This document shows, one piece after another, positions 13,901 to 23,316 of a DNA stretch of 64,000 bases. How positions within the stretch are numbered: position 1 is the first letter of the stretch; each line of letters begins with the position of its first letter. The position numbers were made by a program, and so were the translations under genes. The stretch is from Plasmodiophora brassicae (Eukaryota; Endomyxa; Phytomyxea; Plasmodiophorida; Plasmodiophoridae): NCBI GenBank assembly GCA_039704465.1, contig JASFAU010000001.1, positions 1,674,001-1,738,000 of the forward strand. The letters run 5' to 3'. The notes under the pieces were generated by a model. It searched no databases. It was not told where the DNA came from and was given only the letters and a program-made list of their open reading frames with translations.

Positions 13901-16171
13901 CAGCTTTCGCAGCTTGATCGCGCCGCTCAGAAGACCATGAAACGAATCAAGAAAACGGTTGGCCATACTGCAACCGTTCGGCATTTCACAGTTTCCAGCC
14001 TAACATGTGATTCAGGCTGTGGATGCACGCGTGTTGAAACGAGAATGCAAGGGATCGTTCGCGATGATCGAAAAGCGCAGACAGAAGCTTGAGCTTGACG
14101 TTTCGTCGGCGCAAGACGCGTACTCTCGCTCCTTGTCGGTGCCGTCTGTTAGTGACCTGAATCGCTTGAAACCGCAACCGAGCAACGTGACGCCCAAGTC
14201 CCAACGCGAAATCGACATGATGTCAAGGCAATGGCAAACGTCGCAGGTCCAGCACCATTGTGGTATCGCGTACCTACTTGATCAGTTCCAGAAAGTAATG
14301 CGGCTTGTTCGTTGTCATGTGGCGTGATATGGCTAAGTGATGGCAGGTTGAGCACAACCGAATCCTGACGCTTCGTTCGGCCCTCTTGGATTTCCATGGT
14401 GCCTTGTACGACTATTACGCCAAATACAGAGCAGGTCTCCATAATCGTTGTCCTGCAAATTGCTTTCTGTTGACGCACGTTCAGGAATGGATGAGATGGT
14501 GCCGATCATCGACGCGGTCAGCAAGGGCAGTGTCATCTACGAATTATTGCACCGTCTGCACGGCCATATATCTCCCCCAGTCGAACGTAAACAGCCTGAC
14601 CTCATTTCCTCATGCAATGCCGACCAATTCCCCGAGGTCAGGCAACCTCTCTGTTTTCCAAATAACGTATAGTCATCGGTGTGCAGGTTTGTCAACAAAT
14701 AAGCTCTGGTCTGGACCTTGTTGCCACCATTGCCGGTCAGCTCGAACAAGTTATCGGTCTTGACGATGCTCTGGTGTCTCGTATTCGGAAACAGTCGTGG
14801 TCATTAAATCTCCAGGACGTTGGTGACAGCGGTTGCAATCCGAATGCCGTCACGCTGACACATCCCGTAGGGCCTCGAAACCGTGAATGCTGCTCTGAAA
14901 GCATTTCACCAGTTCGTTGCGGAAGATTGGGTGAACATTCTGGAAACGTCTGCCGCTGAGAGGCGCAAGCAACTAGCAGACCTACGCAGAATGAGGGAGA
15001 CGCTTCAGTCCCGACTCGCTATGGCTATTACGAAGGAACATGTACGTTGGGTGTCAAAATTTCAAGCACGTGGCCCTGATTGCCGGCGTCAGAATGGTAG
15101 GAAACTGAAAACAGATTGCGCTGCCCAGTTCCAGCGATCATCTGAAGAAGTTACCCGGATTGAAGCTGCGTTGAAGTCAGCTCGTGAGAAGCTTGCTCGA
15201 GCTGAAGCCGAGGATTCGTCTCCGACCACCTCGTCTTCGATAATGTCGTTCATGAAGAAACCCGTCGCCAAGCATCGGCAACGTGTCGCTGAGCTCGAAG
15301 CCGACCTGAAAAAGCTTCAGTCTGCGACCGAGCAGCTCTCGGTCGAGAAATGCAGCTCGGAGGTGGCGTACCAGGACACCCTGGGATCATTGTACAACTT
15401 CATTCAAGAGATCGAGATGAATCGCGTCGAAGCCGTGGCCTGCTGCGCCCGTCGCATGAATGAGCTTGGTCAAGAGCTAGTCCTGAGGGCCTGGGAAACG
15501 CTACATGTCTTGGAGACATCTGCAAGAAAAGGTTGGTTCGCCGAAGTCTGCCAGGGTTGTCCCTGCTAAACGATGTGTCGGCAGTGGATGCAAGGCTCGA
15601 CATGACACTCTGGGTTGCGGCGGCCCGTAAGAAGGCAGCGTACCCTTGTCCTGACGCTGTTCTAAGGAACCTGGAACGGTCGGCTTTGGACGACGACAAT
15701 AATGAGAAGGGCGACGGCGTGGACCCCACAGATCGCAACAGTGCGTCCAACATCTGCGATGGGGTGCCAGCTGGATCCTTACTTGACTCATGTCAGGAGC
15801 ATTGGGTATTGATTCAGACAGCTCCTCAAAAGAGCATCGTCTGCACGTGACGACCTCCGCTGATCCTTCAGAGGCATCGGTACGTCGTCATGAGTTTATC
15901 CACAGACTGAATGCTAATGTGAACGTAATTGTAGGATGATGATGCGACCCCTGTCCCGAGTCGCCTCCTCGCAACGCCCCGCATCACCATTTCCTCTGAC
16001 AGTCCCGGTCCACTTGAGCCGAAACGCTCATTGACTTTTGAGGAGCAAGTAGTAACTCAAGCCCCGCTGTCCAGCGATGAAGATCCCGCCAACGTTCAGC
16101 AATGCCTCAAGGACCTGTGCGAACAAGTCGCCCAGCTAATGACTAACGAAAGCCGCACCGTAATACGATAA
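10928..16171 (+). CDS. DENN-domain protein fused to repeated (F-)BAR-like coiled-coil modules
   Basis: ATG 10928 starts the uDENN part (RVVDYFAVAKRDL, SMFCFPDD). The core DENN follows in 11386-11850 (VETLFHLLSVDAILSVFSA, ERRILFVSTKESSL, LINEP-type YIPLLPRILIEY). Then comes dDENN at about 11940-12160 (FQRFFAVVLGHYRKYV) and a linker. After ~12640 the protein is long, helical and charged, with three units. Unit 1, ~12660-13420, has FRTLLDLYNKRIPEI. Unit 2, ~13650-14460, has SFAMIEKRRQKLELDVSSAQ and LLDFHGALYDYYAKYRAGL. Unit 3, ~14680-15560, has YQDTLGSLYNFIQEIEMNRVE. They resemble F-BAR/BAR helices. The last exon ends with an acidic tail (LTFEEQVVTQAP ... TNESRTVIR) and TAA at 16171. There are ten or more exons. 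DENN proteins activate Rab GTPases and BAR domains bend membranes, so a trafficking factor is inferred. The stop is 45 nt from the stop of the convergent F-box gene. Confidence 0.72.
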
Positions 16172-16216
16172 TACAGCGTTGGAATCGCAATATAAATACT
16201 TGTCCATGTTAATATG

Positions 16217-18556
16217 TCATCTGGTCGAAGCTCTCTCAAGTGCGATTCTGTAGATTCGCGACGGTGACACATCCGGACAGGCGTCACTGGTCGAGCAGAC
16301 GATCCTCAGCGCAGGGCAGCTTGACTGCATGCGCTGGATGGCGTTGAGGGAGACCCCCGGGCAACCGGAGACATCCAGGAAGCGCAGCTGCATCTCAGAC
16401 CTGGCAATGGCATTCAGACCCGCACTGGATATGCCCCGGCACCGCATAAGCAGCAAACGACGAATGCTCGACGACTCGGCCGCGATCGATTTCAAGGAGC
16501 GATCGGTGACGCGAGAGCACATCGATAGATCGAGCTCAACAAGAGACGTCAAGCACATGGCGACCAGTTTGACAGTATCGTCATCGACGGCGGGGCACTT
16601 GGAGATGTTGAGCTCCCTGAGCCTGGACCGAAACCGAGAAGCGCAGAGCACCATGAACCCCTCGTACGAGATGGCACAGCACCCGCCAATGTTCAACGAC
16701 TCTAGACACGACAACGAATTGAGAGACTCCATGGAGAGCTTCGTGATGCTTCGAAGCATGTGCAGGTTAAGGTGGCGAACGCGGGAGGCGCTCTCGGAAG
16801 ACGACAGGGAATGGAGGCCAACATCGGTAACACGAGAGCAGCCTGAGGCGTTCAGGCCGATCAAGTACGAGAGATTCGTAGATAGCGCGTGCACGCCATC
16901 GTTGCCAACAAGGCGAAGATTCGCGAACGAGATATCCTCCAGCAAAGGCATCCCACTGGCAATCGCCTGCAGAGCCTTGTCGGTTAGCAGGGCGCATCCG
17001 TTGACGGACAGACACCGAACACGACGACATCCACGAGCAAGAGCAGCGATGCCATCGTCCGTAACGAGGGCACACCCGCTAAGGTCGACATTCGTCAATG
17101 CTTGATACCTGCTGATGCTGTGGACCGCCGCGTCGCCGATCTTAGGGCACCCGGACATGTTCAGAGTCACCAGCTTCGTGAGGACGCTGGTGTCATCGGG
17201 GAACGACTGGATCGCGCATCGCGAAACGTCAAGTGTAAGCAACCTGGGACATGACCTGGCGATCGTTTCCAGGCCTTGCTCCGTGATCGACGGGCAGTCC
17301 GCGAGCACAAGACGTTCGATATTGCTGAAGGCCAGCCCTCTCAGACTTCGGTCATCTAGTCGCGTCCGCCCGGCAAAGTCCAGCGATTCCAGCCTGGAGC
17401 AGCTGCGAAGCACATTGACGAACGCGGATTCTCCAAGGGCATCGGCTTCGACGCCGGCCGAATTCGACAGGCCCAGGTGTCGCAAGTTCTGCATTACGGT
17501 CAGGCTGACGATCGACGAGGACGATATCCGCGGGCACCATCGTAGCGATAGAGACGACAGCCCGGGGCACGACCGAGCGAGGCCGACGAGCGCCCGGTCC
17601 GTCAATTGTCGGCACCCGTCCAGCGATGCGTACCGAAGATTGGGGCAGCATCTCGCCAGCTGCTCCACGTGGTCGTCGGTCAGACACGTCCACATGTCGA
17701 ACTCGATACGCTCCAGCCGTGGGCAGTGCTGCGACAGCAGCGACACGATCTGGCCGGTCAACAGCCCCGGGTCAGGGAACCCGGCAGCGGATCGCAGGGA
17801 TCGCAGCCGCGAGAACAACGCCGGAAGATCCTCCTCGAACACGGGGATCCAGAACCAGTGCAAAGCGAAATCCTGTACGGCGAGCCACCATCCACCCTCG
17901 TCGTGGACGACCCGGAACAGGTGCCGGTTGACGCGTCGCAGCGATCCCAGAACGGCCCGGTACCCGGCGAAGGCGAGCACGCGCTGCCAGACCGCGTCAG
18001 GGAGGCCGAGAGTGCCGGCCGGAGGCGCGCCCAGGCTACAGGACTCGGTCGCCTTCAGCGCCAGACGTCGTTGCCGTCCGGCCAGTTTCTCCACATTCGA
18101 ATGCAGCATCCGCCGGGCGTGCTCGATAATGCCAGGGTCCTGGCGGGCGGACATCCAGGAACCCAGGGCGCTGATCAACGCGTCGTTCGTCACGACGGTC
18201 AGGTGGCCGAGCATGTCCGCAGCGACGTGCCGATTGTGCATCGCGGTCCGGCACCGGCTGAAATCGGACGCCACCTGCCGGCCGACGGCATCGCGCAGGA
18301 TGGCGCGAAGGTCGTCGAACGCGAAATCTCGGACGCTGTCCACGGCGATCTGGATCATCTCGGCGCGCGTCTTCGCCTGCGACTGGCACAGCATCGCGAT
18401 CTGGTCGGCGAACAGCCGCAGGACGTCGCGCGGGCCGGCGCCGGCGTACGCCCGATGCAGGTCGACGCGGTCCTGCACGACCAACCGCCTGACGTCGCCG
18501 CCTCCATCGTCCGCGGGCAGCCGCAGGGCGCTCGCGTCGACGTCTGGCGCCTCCAT
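16217..18556 (-). CDS. F-box/leucine-rich-repeat protein (FBXL type)
   Basis: A single uninterrupted reading frame of 779 codons, unusual here where most long genes have introns. ATG 18556 (MEAPDVDASAL) is preferred; the frame stays open upstream to 18721 without conserved features. The N-terminal ~200 residues are helical and unassigned. An F-box follows (LPDAVWQRVLAFAGYRAVLG), then about 18 cysteine-type LRRs of ~26 residues, e.g. CPNLRYASLDGCRQLTDRAL, CRRVRCLSVNGCALLTDKAL and LVELDLSMCSRVTDRSL. FBXL proteins are substrate receptors of SCF ubiquitin ligases; the target cannot be inferred. Codon use is GC-rich, most strongly in the N-terminal half. Confidence 0.9.
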   Translation of the reverse strand: MEAPDVDASALRLPADDGGGDVRRLVVQDRVDLHRAYAGAGPRDVLRLFADQIAMLCQSQAKTRAEMIQIAVDSVRDFAFDDLRAILRDAVGRQVASDFSRCRTAMHNRHVAADMLGHLTVVTNDALISALGSWMSARQDPGIIEHARRMLHSNVEKLAGRQRRLALKATESCSLGAPPAGTLGLPDAVWQRVLAFAGYRAVLGSLRRVNRHLFRVVHDEGGWWLAVQDFALHWFWIPVFEEDLPALFSRLRSLRSAAGFPDPGLLTGQIVSLLSQHCPRLERIEFDMWTCLTDDHVEQLARCCPNLRYASLDGCRQLTDRALVGLARSCPGLSSLSLRWCPRISSSSIVSLTVMQNLRHLGLSNSAGVEADALGESAFVNVLRSCSRLESLDFAGRTRLDDRSLRGLAFSNIERLVLADCPSITEQGLETIARSCPRLLTLDVSRCAIQSFPDDTSVLTKLVTLNMSGCPKIGDAAVHSISRYQALTNVDLSGCALVTDDGIAALARGCRRVRCLSVNGCALLTDKALQAIASGMPLLEDISFANLRLVGNDGVHALSTNLSYLIGLNASGCSRVTDVGLHSLSSSESASRVRHLNLHMLRSITKLSMESLNSLSCLESLNIGGCCAISYEGFMVLCASRFRSRLRELNISKCPAVDDDTVKLVAMCLTSLVELDLSMCSRVTDRSLKSIAAESSSIRRLLLMRCRGISSAGLNAIARSEMQLRFLDVSGCPGVSLNAIQRMQSSCPALRIVCSTSDACPDVSPSRIYRIALERASTR

Positions 18557-18759
18557 GGCCCGCAGCCGACAGCGACGGCGTCCTGCGCTGCCCTCGGGCC
18601 TGCTCTGACCGTCGTCGCCCCTGATGACGAGGGCTATTTCCAGCGCGCCGTGTTTATTTCGGGACCACTGGCGCACTGCCCTCACGACGGATGGGGATCC
18701 CCGCCCTGAGCCGTCCCGCAAGCTGCAGAGCTACACGACACGGTGCAGAAGTACTATTA

Positions 18760-19122
18760 TTATCTGGAGACGGGGGCGCCGGCGCCGGCCTTCAGACGTT
18801 CGCTCAAGGTCTTCAGGTCGCCGTTGCCGTGCATGGCGCGCAGCTCGTCGAGGCCGCCGATGCAGACCATGTCGACGTAGATGAATGGGGTGCGGTTGGC
18901 GCGACGGGATCGCCGAGCGGCAGTGTTCAGGATGGCCCTGCCGTCGGCGCGCCCGTCCATGTCATGCGACGTGTACGGCACGCCCGCGTCGGCGAGGATC
19001 GATCTGGCCTCGTTGCAGGCGCCGCTGTCGCGCTTCCCGAGGATGACCACCGGTGCCGTCGCGATGAGCTGGTCCAGGGCGAAACTGACGGGGCTGTCCA
19101 CTGTCGACGAGCAGCATCCCAT
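18760..19122 (-). CDS. glutaredoxin-like protein with N-myristoylation/palmitoylation signal and altered active site (SGAC)
   Basis: 120 residues from ATG 19122. The N-terminus MGCCSSTVDS is a textbook dual acylation signal: Gly2 for myristate, Cys3 and Cys4 for palmitate, Ser at 5-6. The frame stays open upstream to 19173, but only the 19122 start exposes Gly2. The rest is a glutaredoxin fold: strand APVVILGKRD, active-site position SGAC, cis-proline loop TPFIYVD, and the glutathione-site IGGLDELRAMHGNGDL. In glutaredoxins the site is CPYC or CGFS, with the first cysteine as nucleophile. Here that position is serine and only the resolving-position cysteine remains (KRDSGACNEA). Normal thiol-disulfide exchange is therefore unlikely, while glutathione or Fe-S binding or a scaffold role is possible. 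Membrane location is inferred. Confidence 0.85.
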   Translation of the reverse strand: MGCCSSTVDSPVSFALDQLIATAPVVILGKRDSGACNEARSILADAGVPYTSHDMDGRADGRAILNTAARRSRRANRTPFIYVDMVCIGGLDELRAMHGNGDLKTLSERLKAGAGAPVSR

Positions 19123-19214
19123 GCCGGTATCATCCGGACGCGCGACCACCCTCCAGGGTACCAGAGGACGCACTAGTGAATCTTGTACGACGATTCGTAC
19201 CGTCCGTCTTTATG

Positions 19215-20308
19215 CTATTGGGGACCCTCATAGGACGGTGATACGTGAATCACCTCAGCAGGTAAGGCTATCTGTTCGCTCTGCAAACGCGCGTCGATGG
19301 AGCCTCGCTGGCCGTACTCCACCTGGTAGATGACGAAATTGCTGCTGGGCGCCGGCGCGTCCTCGTGCAGGTGCCGCCCTGCTGGGCGTTGACGTTCGGC
19401 AAGCCGGTCGAGATACCGCTTGCTGAAAATGTGCAGGAACAGAATCAGGATGAACGTTATCACGAAGCTGACAAGCGAGATGATGGTATGCAATTCCATA
19501 TTCGTAAACATGTCGCCTGAGACCAGTGGTCAACCATGGCCTGTTCCAGAGACCCCGACAGGAAACAGCTACCACTGCGCATCCTCAAGAACAAAGCGCC
19601 AATGTCGGCCGTCGTGATGCCGATGTAGATCCACAGACACAAATGCAGTCTGGAGATACCGCACCCCAACAAGAATCGAAGAAACCTGTGCACACAGGAC
19701 GGCTATCAGCAAACACTAATCGGTGGTAGCATACGCCCAACGTTTCGTACGTGATTTCCGTTAATGGAAGAACGGCGCACGAGACGCCATAAGGGCATGC
19801 CGACAGCTGGAGTAGGCTGGTCGTCACTACGCCATTGGACACAACCGTGTTTTCAACGGCAGCAATCTGGTTGGCATATCGGGGCACGCGCGACTTTAGC
19901 CATTCCAGTGTTACCCACTGACGACGCACCATTGCCTTCACTGTGTGGAACGTGATGGCGCCCGCGATCAGGTAACCTGTATACCACGTTGCTCAGCAGA
20001 CGGCAACCGTGAGACTAAGCAAACAGCATACAAACGTATACAATGGGGAAGGCCCACCATCGGAACCGAATCGCCGTGATCACCATCAGAAATGTACTAC
20101 CGAACCCGACTGGCGTCGCAGACGCGATCAAGCTGACGAGCAGCAGTGTGACATGCACCGGGTTATGCGGGTTGACGATGCCGGCGACGTACAGCAGGAA
20201 CTGAACGTACGATGGTAGCAGAAACCATGACGCAATAAGGCCAATCGCTACGCCGATACAGAAGCCTAGGGCCGCTACGACCTGCCTGCCACTGGCGCTG
20301 AGCCGCAT
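19215..20308 (-). CDS. VTT-domain (TMEM41/TMEM64/YdjX-like) multi-pass membrane protein
   Basis: ATG 20308 (MRLSASGRQVVAALGF) gives a start clear of the URM1 stop. An in-frame ATG near 20404 would overlap URM1. Exon 1 runs to 20032. A 55-nt intron (19977-20031) joins IVYV to CYLIAGAITFHTVKAM. Two further short introns follow: one after ITYETLG into FLRFLLGCGISRL, and one joining LFLRMRSG to DMFTNMELHTIISLVSF. The product has about six hydrophobic helices. The VTT core is seen in LIASATPVGFGSTFLMVITA and LLQLSACPYGVSCAVLPLTE, with re-entrant, proline-containing segments typical of TMEM41B/VMP1-type lipid scramblases. The C-terminal ~50 residues are hydrophilic and end SYEGPQ. Scramblase activity is inferred from the family; the conserved charged residues were not all checked. 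Confidence 0.7.
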
Positions 20309-20393
20309 GGTGCAGCGGTGACCATGCCCGACGAGTACCAGCTGACCTCGAATATCTACCTGTAGACTTAGACGCTGGTTTTGCAGTTGACGT

Positions 20394-20781
20394 TTATCCT
20401 CCATGCAGTGTCGATATGAACGTGACGCGGTCCCCATCTCGGACAGTGCTGTCGATACCGTCCTCCAACTCCCAGTCGGCATCATTGATCAGGACGAGTA
20501 TGCCCGGTCGTCTGGCACACCCATTAGTCGAGCAGACAGGGGACCGCGTACGGAAACCCCTACACAGTATCGCGTTGGATGAAGAGTTCACTCCGCTCCC
20601 GGATCACATTTGTCTTGACGTGCTCGAGAATCGCGTGCATCGTCGTCGAGTCACTATCATCGCTCCGGTACACATGCTGCTTGACGCTCCCGCACAGAAC
20701 ATCCAGGCCGCCCCTAGACGCCACGGTCAGACGCACACATTTCCAAAGTCGACATCGACTGGCTGGCCGACCCCAAATCAA
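20394..20781 (-). CDS. URM1: URM1, ubiquitin-related modifier (tRNA thiolation)
   Basis: Exon 20565-20781 carries [20 protein letters not shown] and [20 protein letters not shown] 53-nt intron (20512-20564) is followed by exon 20394-20511 with [18 protein letters not shown], ending in the obligatory STLHGG before TAA. The C-terminal GlyGly is the site activated by Uba4/MOCS3; Urm1 then donates sulfur for thiolation of tRNA wobble uridines and can also modify proteins. The first exon has no in-frame ATG before an in-frame TGA, so the true start lies in a further short upstream exon between about 20780 and 21000 that I could not fix. The product should be about 100 residues, normal for the family. 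Confidence 0.9.
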
Positions 20782-21413
20782 TCAGGACCTGCATCGCGGA
20801 AGTATAGGCGAGGCGATCAGCACGCGGCGCTGCGGCTACGGTCTTCACGGAGTCCGCGAGTGTGCGTCTCTACCCTGCTTGGCACGGCTGGATCGATACC
20901 GGTCCTACAATCATAGGACGACCGGTCTCCTTGGCAAAGTAGAGCTGGGAGCAGTTCGTACATATTTACCCAGAGCGCGCTTGCCAGCAGGCCAGACTGT
21001 GGTATCAAGTTCGTGTCTCCGAAATACGTCGCGACTCCTGTGTACACCGTCGTTTCCCTCACGCGAGCGAAGACGCAGCCAGTATCGCTGGACGCGTTCT
21101 GCCTGCAGTCCAGTGCATGCATCTTATTACGCTCCTGAGCGCCGGTCGTTGATGGCTGATGAGCGAGCGGCTGCTTTGCCCCAAATACCTACGCCGCCGA
21201 TGGCCATTCTATTTCAAGAACGGGTGGGCCCTAATTTCGTGTACACAGTGCGGGCACGACATGTGCCTGCACGAATTTAGCTCTCGTCGGTGCGGGCAGG
21301 TTCGTCTGACAGGACCGGGCTGGGCGAGACCCGGCTGCCGTCCTCATTCTGCAAACGCGCTGCCAAGTTGTCCATCGACGCTCAAGGAGTACTCGCAACC
21401 ACCGACCATCAAC
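20782..21413. promoter_or_regulatory. divergent intergenic region between URM1 and actin, probably with a URM1 first exon
   Basis: About 630 nt. The end next to URM1 must hold its missing start codon. The actin end must hold a strong promoter, given the codon bias of that gene. Open frames crossing it on both strands show no family features. No TATA box is evident. Confidence 0.35.
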
Positions 21414-22541
21414 ATGTCTGACGAAGTCCAGGCTCTCGTTGTTGACAACGGCTCCGGCATGGTCAAGGCCGGGTTCGCCGGTGACGACGCCCCCCGTGCC
21501 GTCTTCCCGTCGATCGTCGGTCGCCCGCGTCACGTCGGAATCATGGTCGGCGCCACCCAGAAGGACGCGTACGTCGGTGACGAGGCGCAGGCCAAGCGCG
21601 GTATCCTGACGCTCAAGTACCCGATCGAGCACGGCATCGTCACCAACTGGGACGACATGGAGAAGATCTGGCACCACACGTTCTACAACGAGCTGCGTGT
21701 CGCCCCCGAGGAGCACCCGGTCATGCTGACGGAGGCGCCGCTGAACCCGAAGGCCAACCGCGAGAAGATGACGCAGATCATGTTCGAGACGTTCAACACG
21801 CCGGCCATGTACGTCGCCATCCAGGCCGTCCTGTCGCTGTACGCCTCCGGCCGTACGACGGGTATCGTCCTGGACGCGGGCGACGGTGTCTCCCACACGG
21901 TCCCCATCTACGAAGGGTACGCCCTGCCGCACGCCATCCAGCGTCTCGACATCGCCGGCCGGGACATCACCGACTACCTGATGAAGATCCTGACCGAGCG
22001 CGGGTACTCGTTCACGACGACGGCCGAGCGCGAAATCGTCCGCGACATCAAGGAGAAGCTGGCGTACGTCGCCCAGGACTTCGACACCGAGATGTCCAAC
22101 TCGGAGCAGTCGTCCGAGGTCGAGCGCGCCTACGAGCTGCCCGACGGCCAGGTCATCACGGTCGGCAACGAGCGATTCCGGGCCCCCGAGGTCCTGTTCC
22201 AGCCGTCCATGATCGGCAACGAGTCCGAGGGCATCCACCAGCTGGCGTACCAGTCGATCATGAAGTGCGACGTCGACATCCGCAAGGACCTGTACGAGAA
22301 CATCGTCATGTCCGGCGGCAGCACCATGTACGACGGCATGGCGACGCGCCTGCAGAAGGAGGTCGCCGCCCTGGCCCCGTCGTCGATGCGCGTCAAGGTC
22401 GTGGCCCCGCCCGAGCGCAAGTACTCGGTCTGGATCGGTGGGTCGATCCTGTCGTCCCTGTCGACGTTCCAGCAGATGTGGGTCTCCAAGGAGGAGTACG
22501 ATGAGGCCGGCCCGTCCATCGTCCACCGCAAGTGCTTCTGA
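21414..22541 (+). CDS. actin, divergent in DNase loop and P2 loop
   Basis: An intron-less 375-residue actin; ATG at 21414, preceded by CATCAAC. Conserved: the P1 loop DNGSG (11-15), His73 in YPIEHG, Gln137 in AIQAVL, His161, and the C-terminus [10 protein letters not shown]. Unusual: the DNase-I loop reads [11 protein letters not shown], so positions 47-48 are Ala-Thr instead of the common Met-Gly, while Met44 is kept. The phosphate-2 loop reads LDAGDGVSH, so the near-universal Ser155 is Ala. Residues 227-240 ([12 protein letters not shown]) also differ from common actins. Third positions are almost all G or C, far more biased than any neighbour, as expected for a very highly expressed gene. 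It forms cytoskeletal filaments; paralogues elsewhere in the genome cannot be excluded. Confidence 0.97.
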   Translation: MSDEVQALVVDNGSGMVKAGFAGDDAPRAVFPSIVGRPRHVGIMVGATQKDAYVGDEAQAKRGILTLKYPIEHGIVTNWDDMEKIWHHTFYNELRVAPEEHPVMLTEAPLNPKANREKMTQIMFETFNTPAMYVAIQAVLSLYASGRTTGIVLDAGDGVSHTVPIYEGYALPHAIQRLDIAGRDITDYLMKILTERGYSFTTTAEREIVRDIKEKLAYVAQDFDTEMSNSEQSSEVERAYELPDGQVITVGNERFRAPEVLFQPSMIGNESEGIHQLAYQSIMKCDVDIRKDLYENIVMSGGSTMYDGMATRLQKEVAALAPSSMRVKVVAPPERKYSVWIGGSILSSLSTFQQMWVSKEEYDEAGPSIVHRKCF

Positions 22542-22693
22542 GCAGTATTACCCGTCCGGGGGTCGCGTTATTATCGCGACGTCAATGTGTCATAAACTTG
22601 TGCAGCGCGTTTCAGCCTTGACCGCGTCTTTGTCGTCCAATCTGCGACAACGCCGAGAGCTCTGACGACAACCACCACCACAACTGGCCAACA

Positions 22694-23021
22694 TCAGGCG
22701 AATTCGGATTCATTGAACGCTGCTTTGGGGTGCTTGGACGCGTAATGATCGCGCATGCTTTGAAGGTTATGCACGGGGGTCATGCAGATCTGCAGAGCGA
22801 GCACGTGAAGGGCAGGCGTTGCGAAGGCGAAGATCAGCGTACCTTGCATTCGAACTTCTTGCCTTTCTTCTGCGCGTCGAGTTCGCTGCCAGCCCGTTTC
22901 AACTTCTCCGCCTTCTTGCTGGCTCGAATCTTTGCGTCCACCTGTATGAGACGGCACTGGCAGTCAGCGCCAGGGGCAGGCCGATTACGTATTAGGCAAC
23001 CTTGGCTTTTCCCCGCGTCAT
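22694..23021 (-). CDS. ZNF706/SERF-like small zinc-finger protein
   Basis: Three exons, 23001-23021, 22843-22941 and 22694-22789, separated by introns of 59 and 53 nt, give a 71-residue protein. Start MTRGKAK, then a lysine-rich helix (KIRASKKAEKLKRAGS), then one C2H2 finger FECKICMTPVHNL...HYASKHPKA, ending NESEFA. Length, basic N-terminus and finger spacing match the ZNF706 family, a near-universal eukaryotic protein linked in animals to translation or amyloid-modifying activities. Exon 1 codes for only seven residues. The 295 nt between this start and the next gene's stop hold its promoter and show nothing else. Confidence 0.85.
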
Positions 23022-23316
23022 CTTCAGGTGCTGCTGTTCCTTGCAACGCCAGCAACGGTAATCGTGGCACCGCGCGGGGCACGGTGTCCGCCGCGCAGAT
23101 TTGGCACGCGCCACCCACCGCCGCACCTGGATTGCGCCAGTGTGCACGCGGGGAAGCCGAAACGTGTTCACAGAAGACGAGCTCTGTAAATATGTCTTAC
23201 CGACATATGGTGCAAGGCGCCGACCGGCATTGTCCTTAAATGTCGCTCAGAAAGGAGACTGTTTTCATTGATGGTGTAGAAGTAGGTCGTTTTAGGATGT
23301 GCCCCAGTCCGCGTTC

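Noticed and set aside
17115..18608. 497-codon open frame antisense to the F-box/LRR gene
   Set aside because: Arg/Ser/Thr-rich antisense shadow of a GC-rich coding exon.
19123..19173. Longer glutaredoxin-like start at 19173
   Set aside because: The extension has no conserved sequence and would hide the MGCCSS acylation signal.
21231..22526. 431-codon open frame antisense to actin
   Set aside because: Result of extreme third-position GC bias in the actin gene; its translation has no family features.
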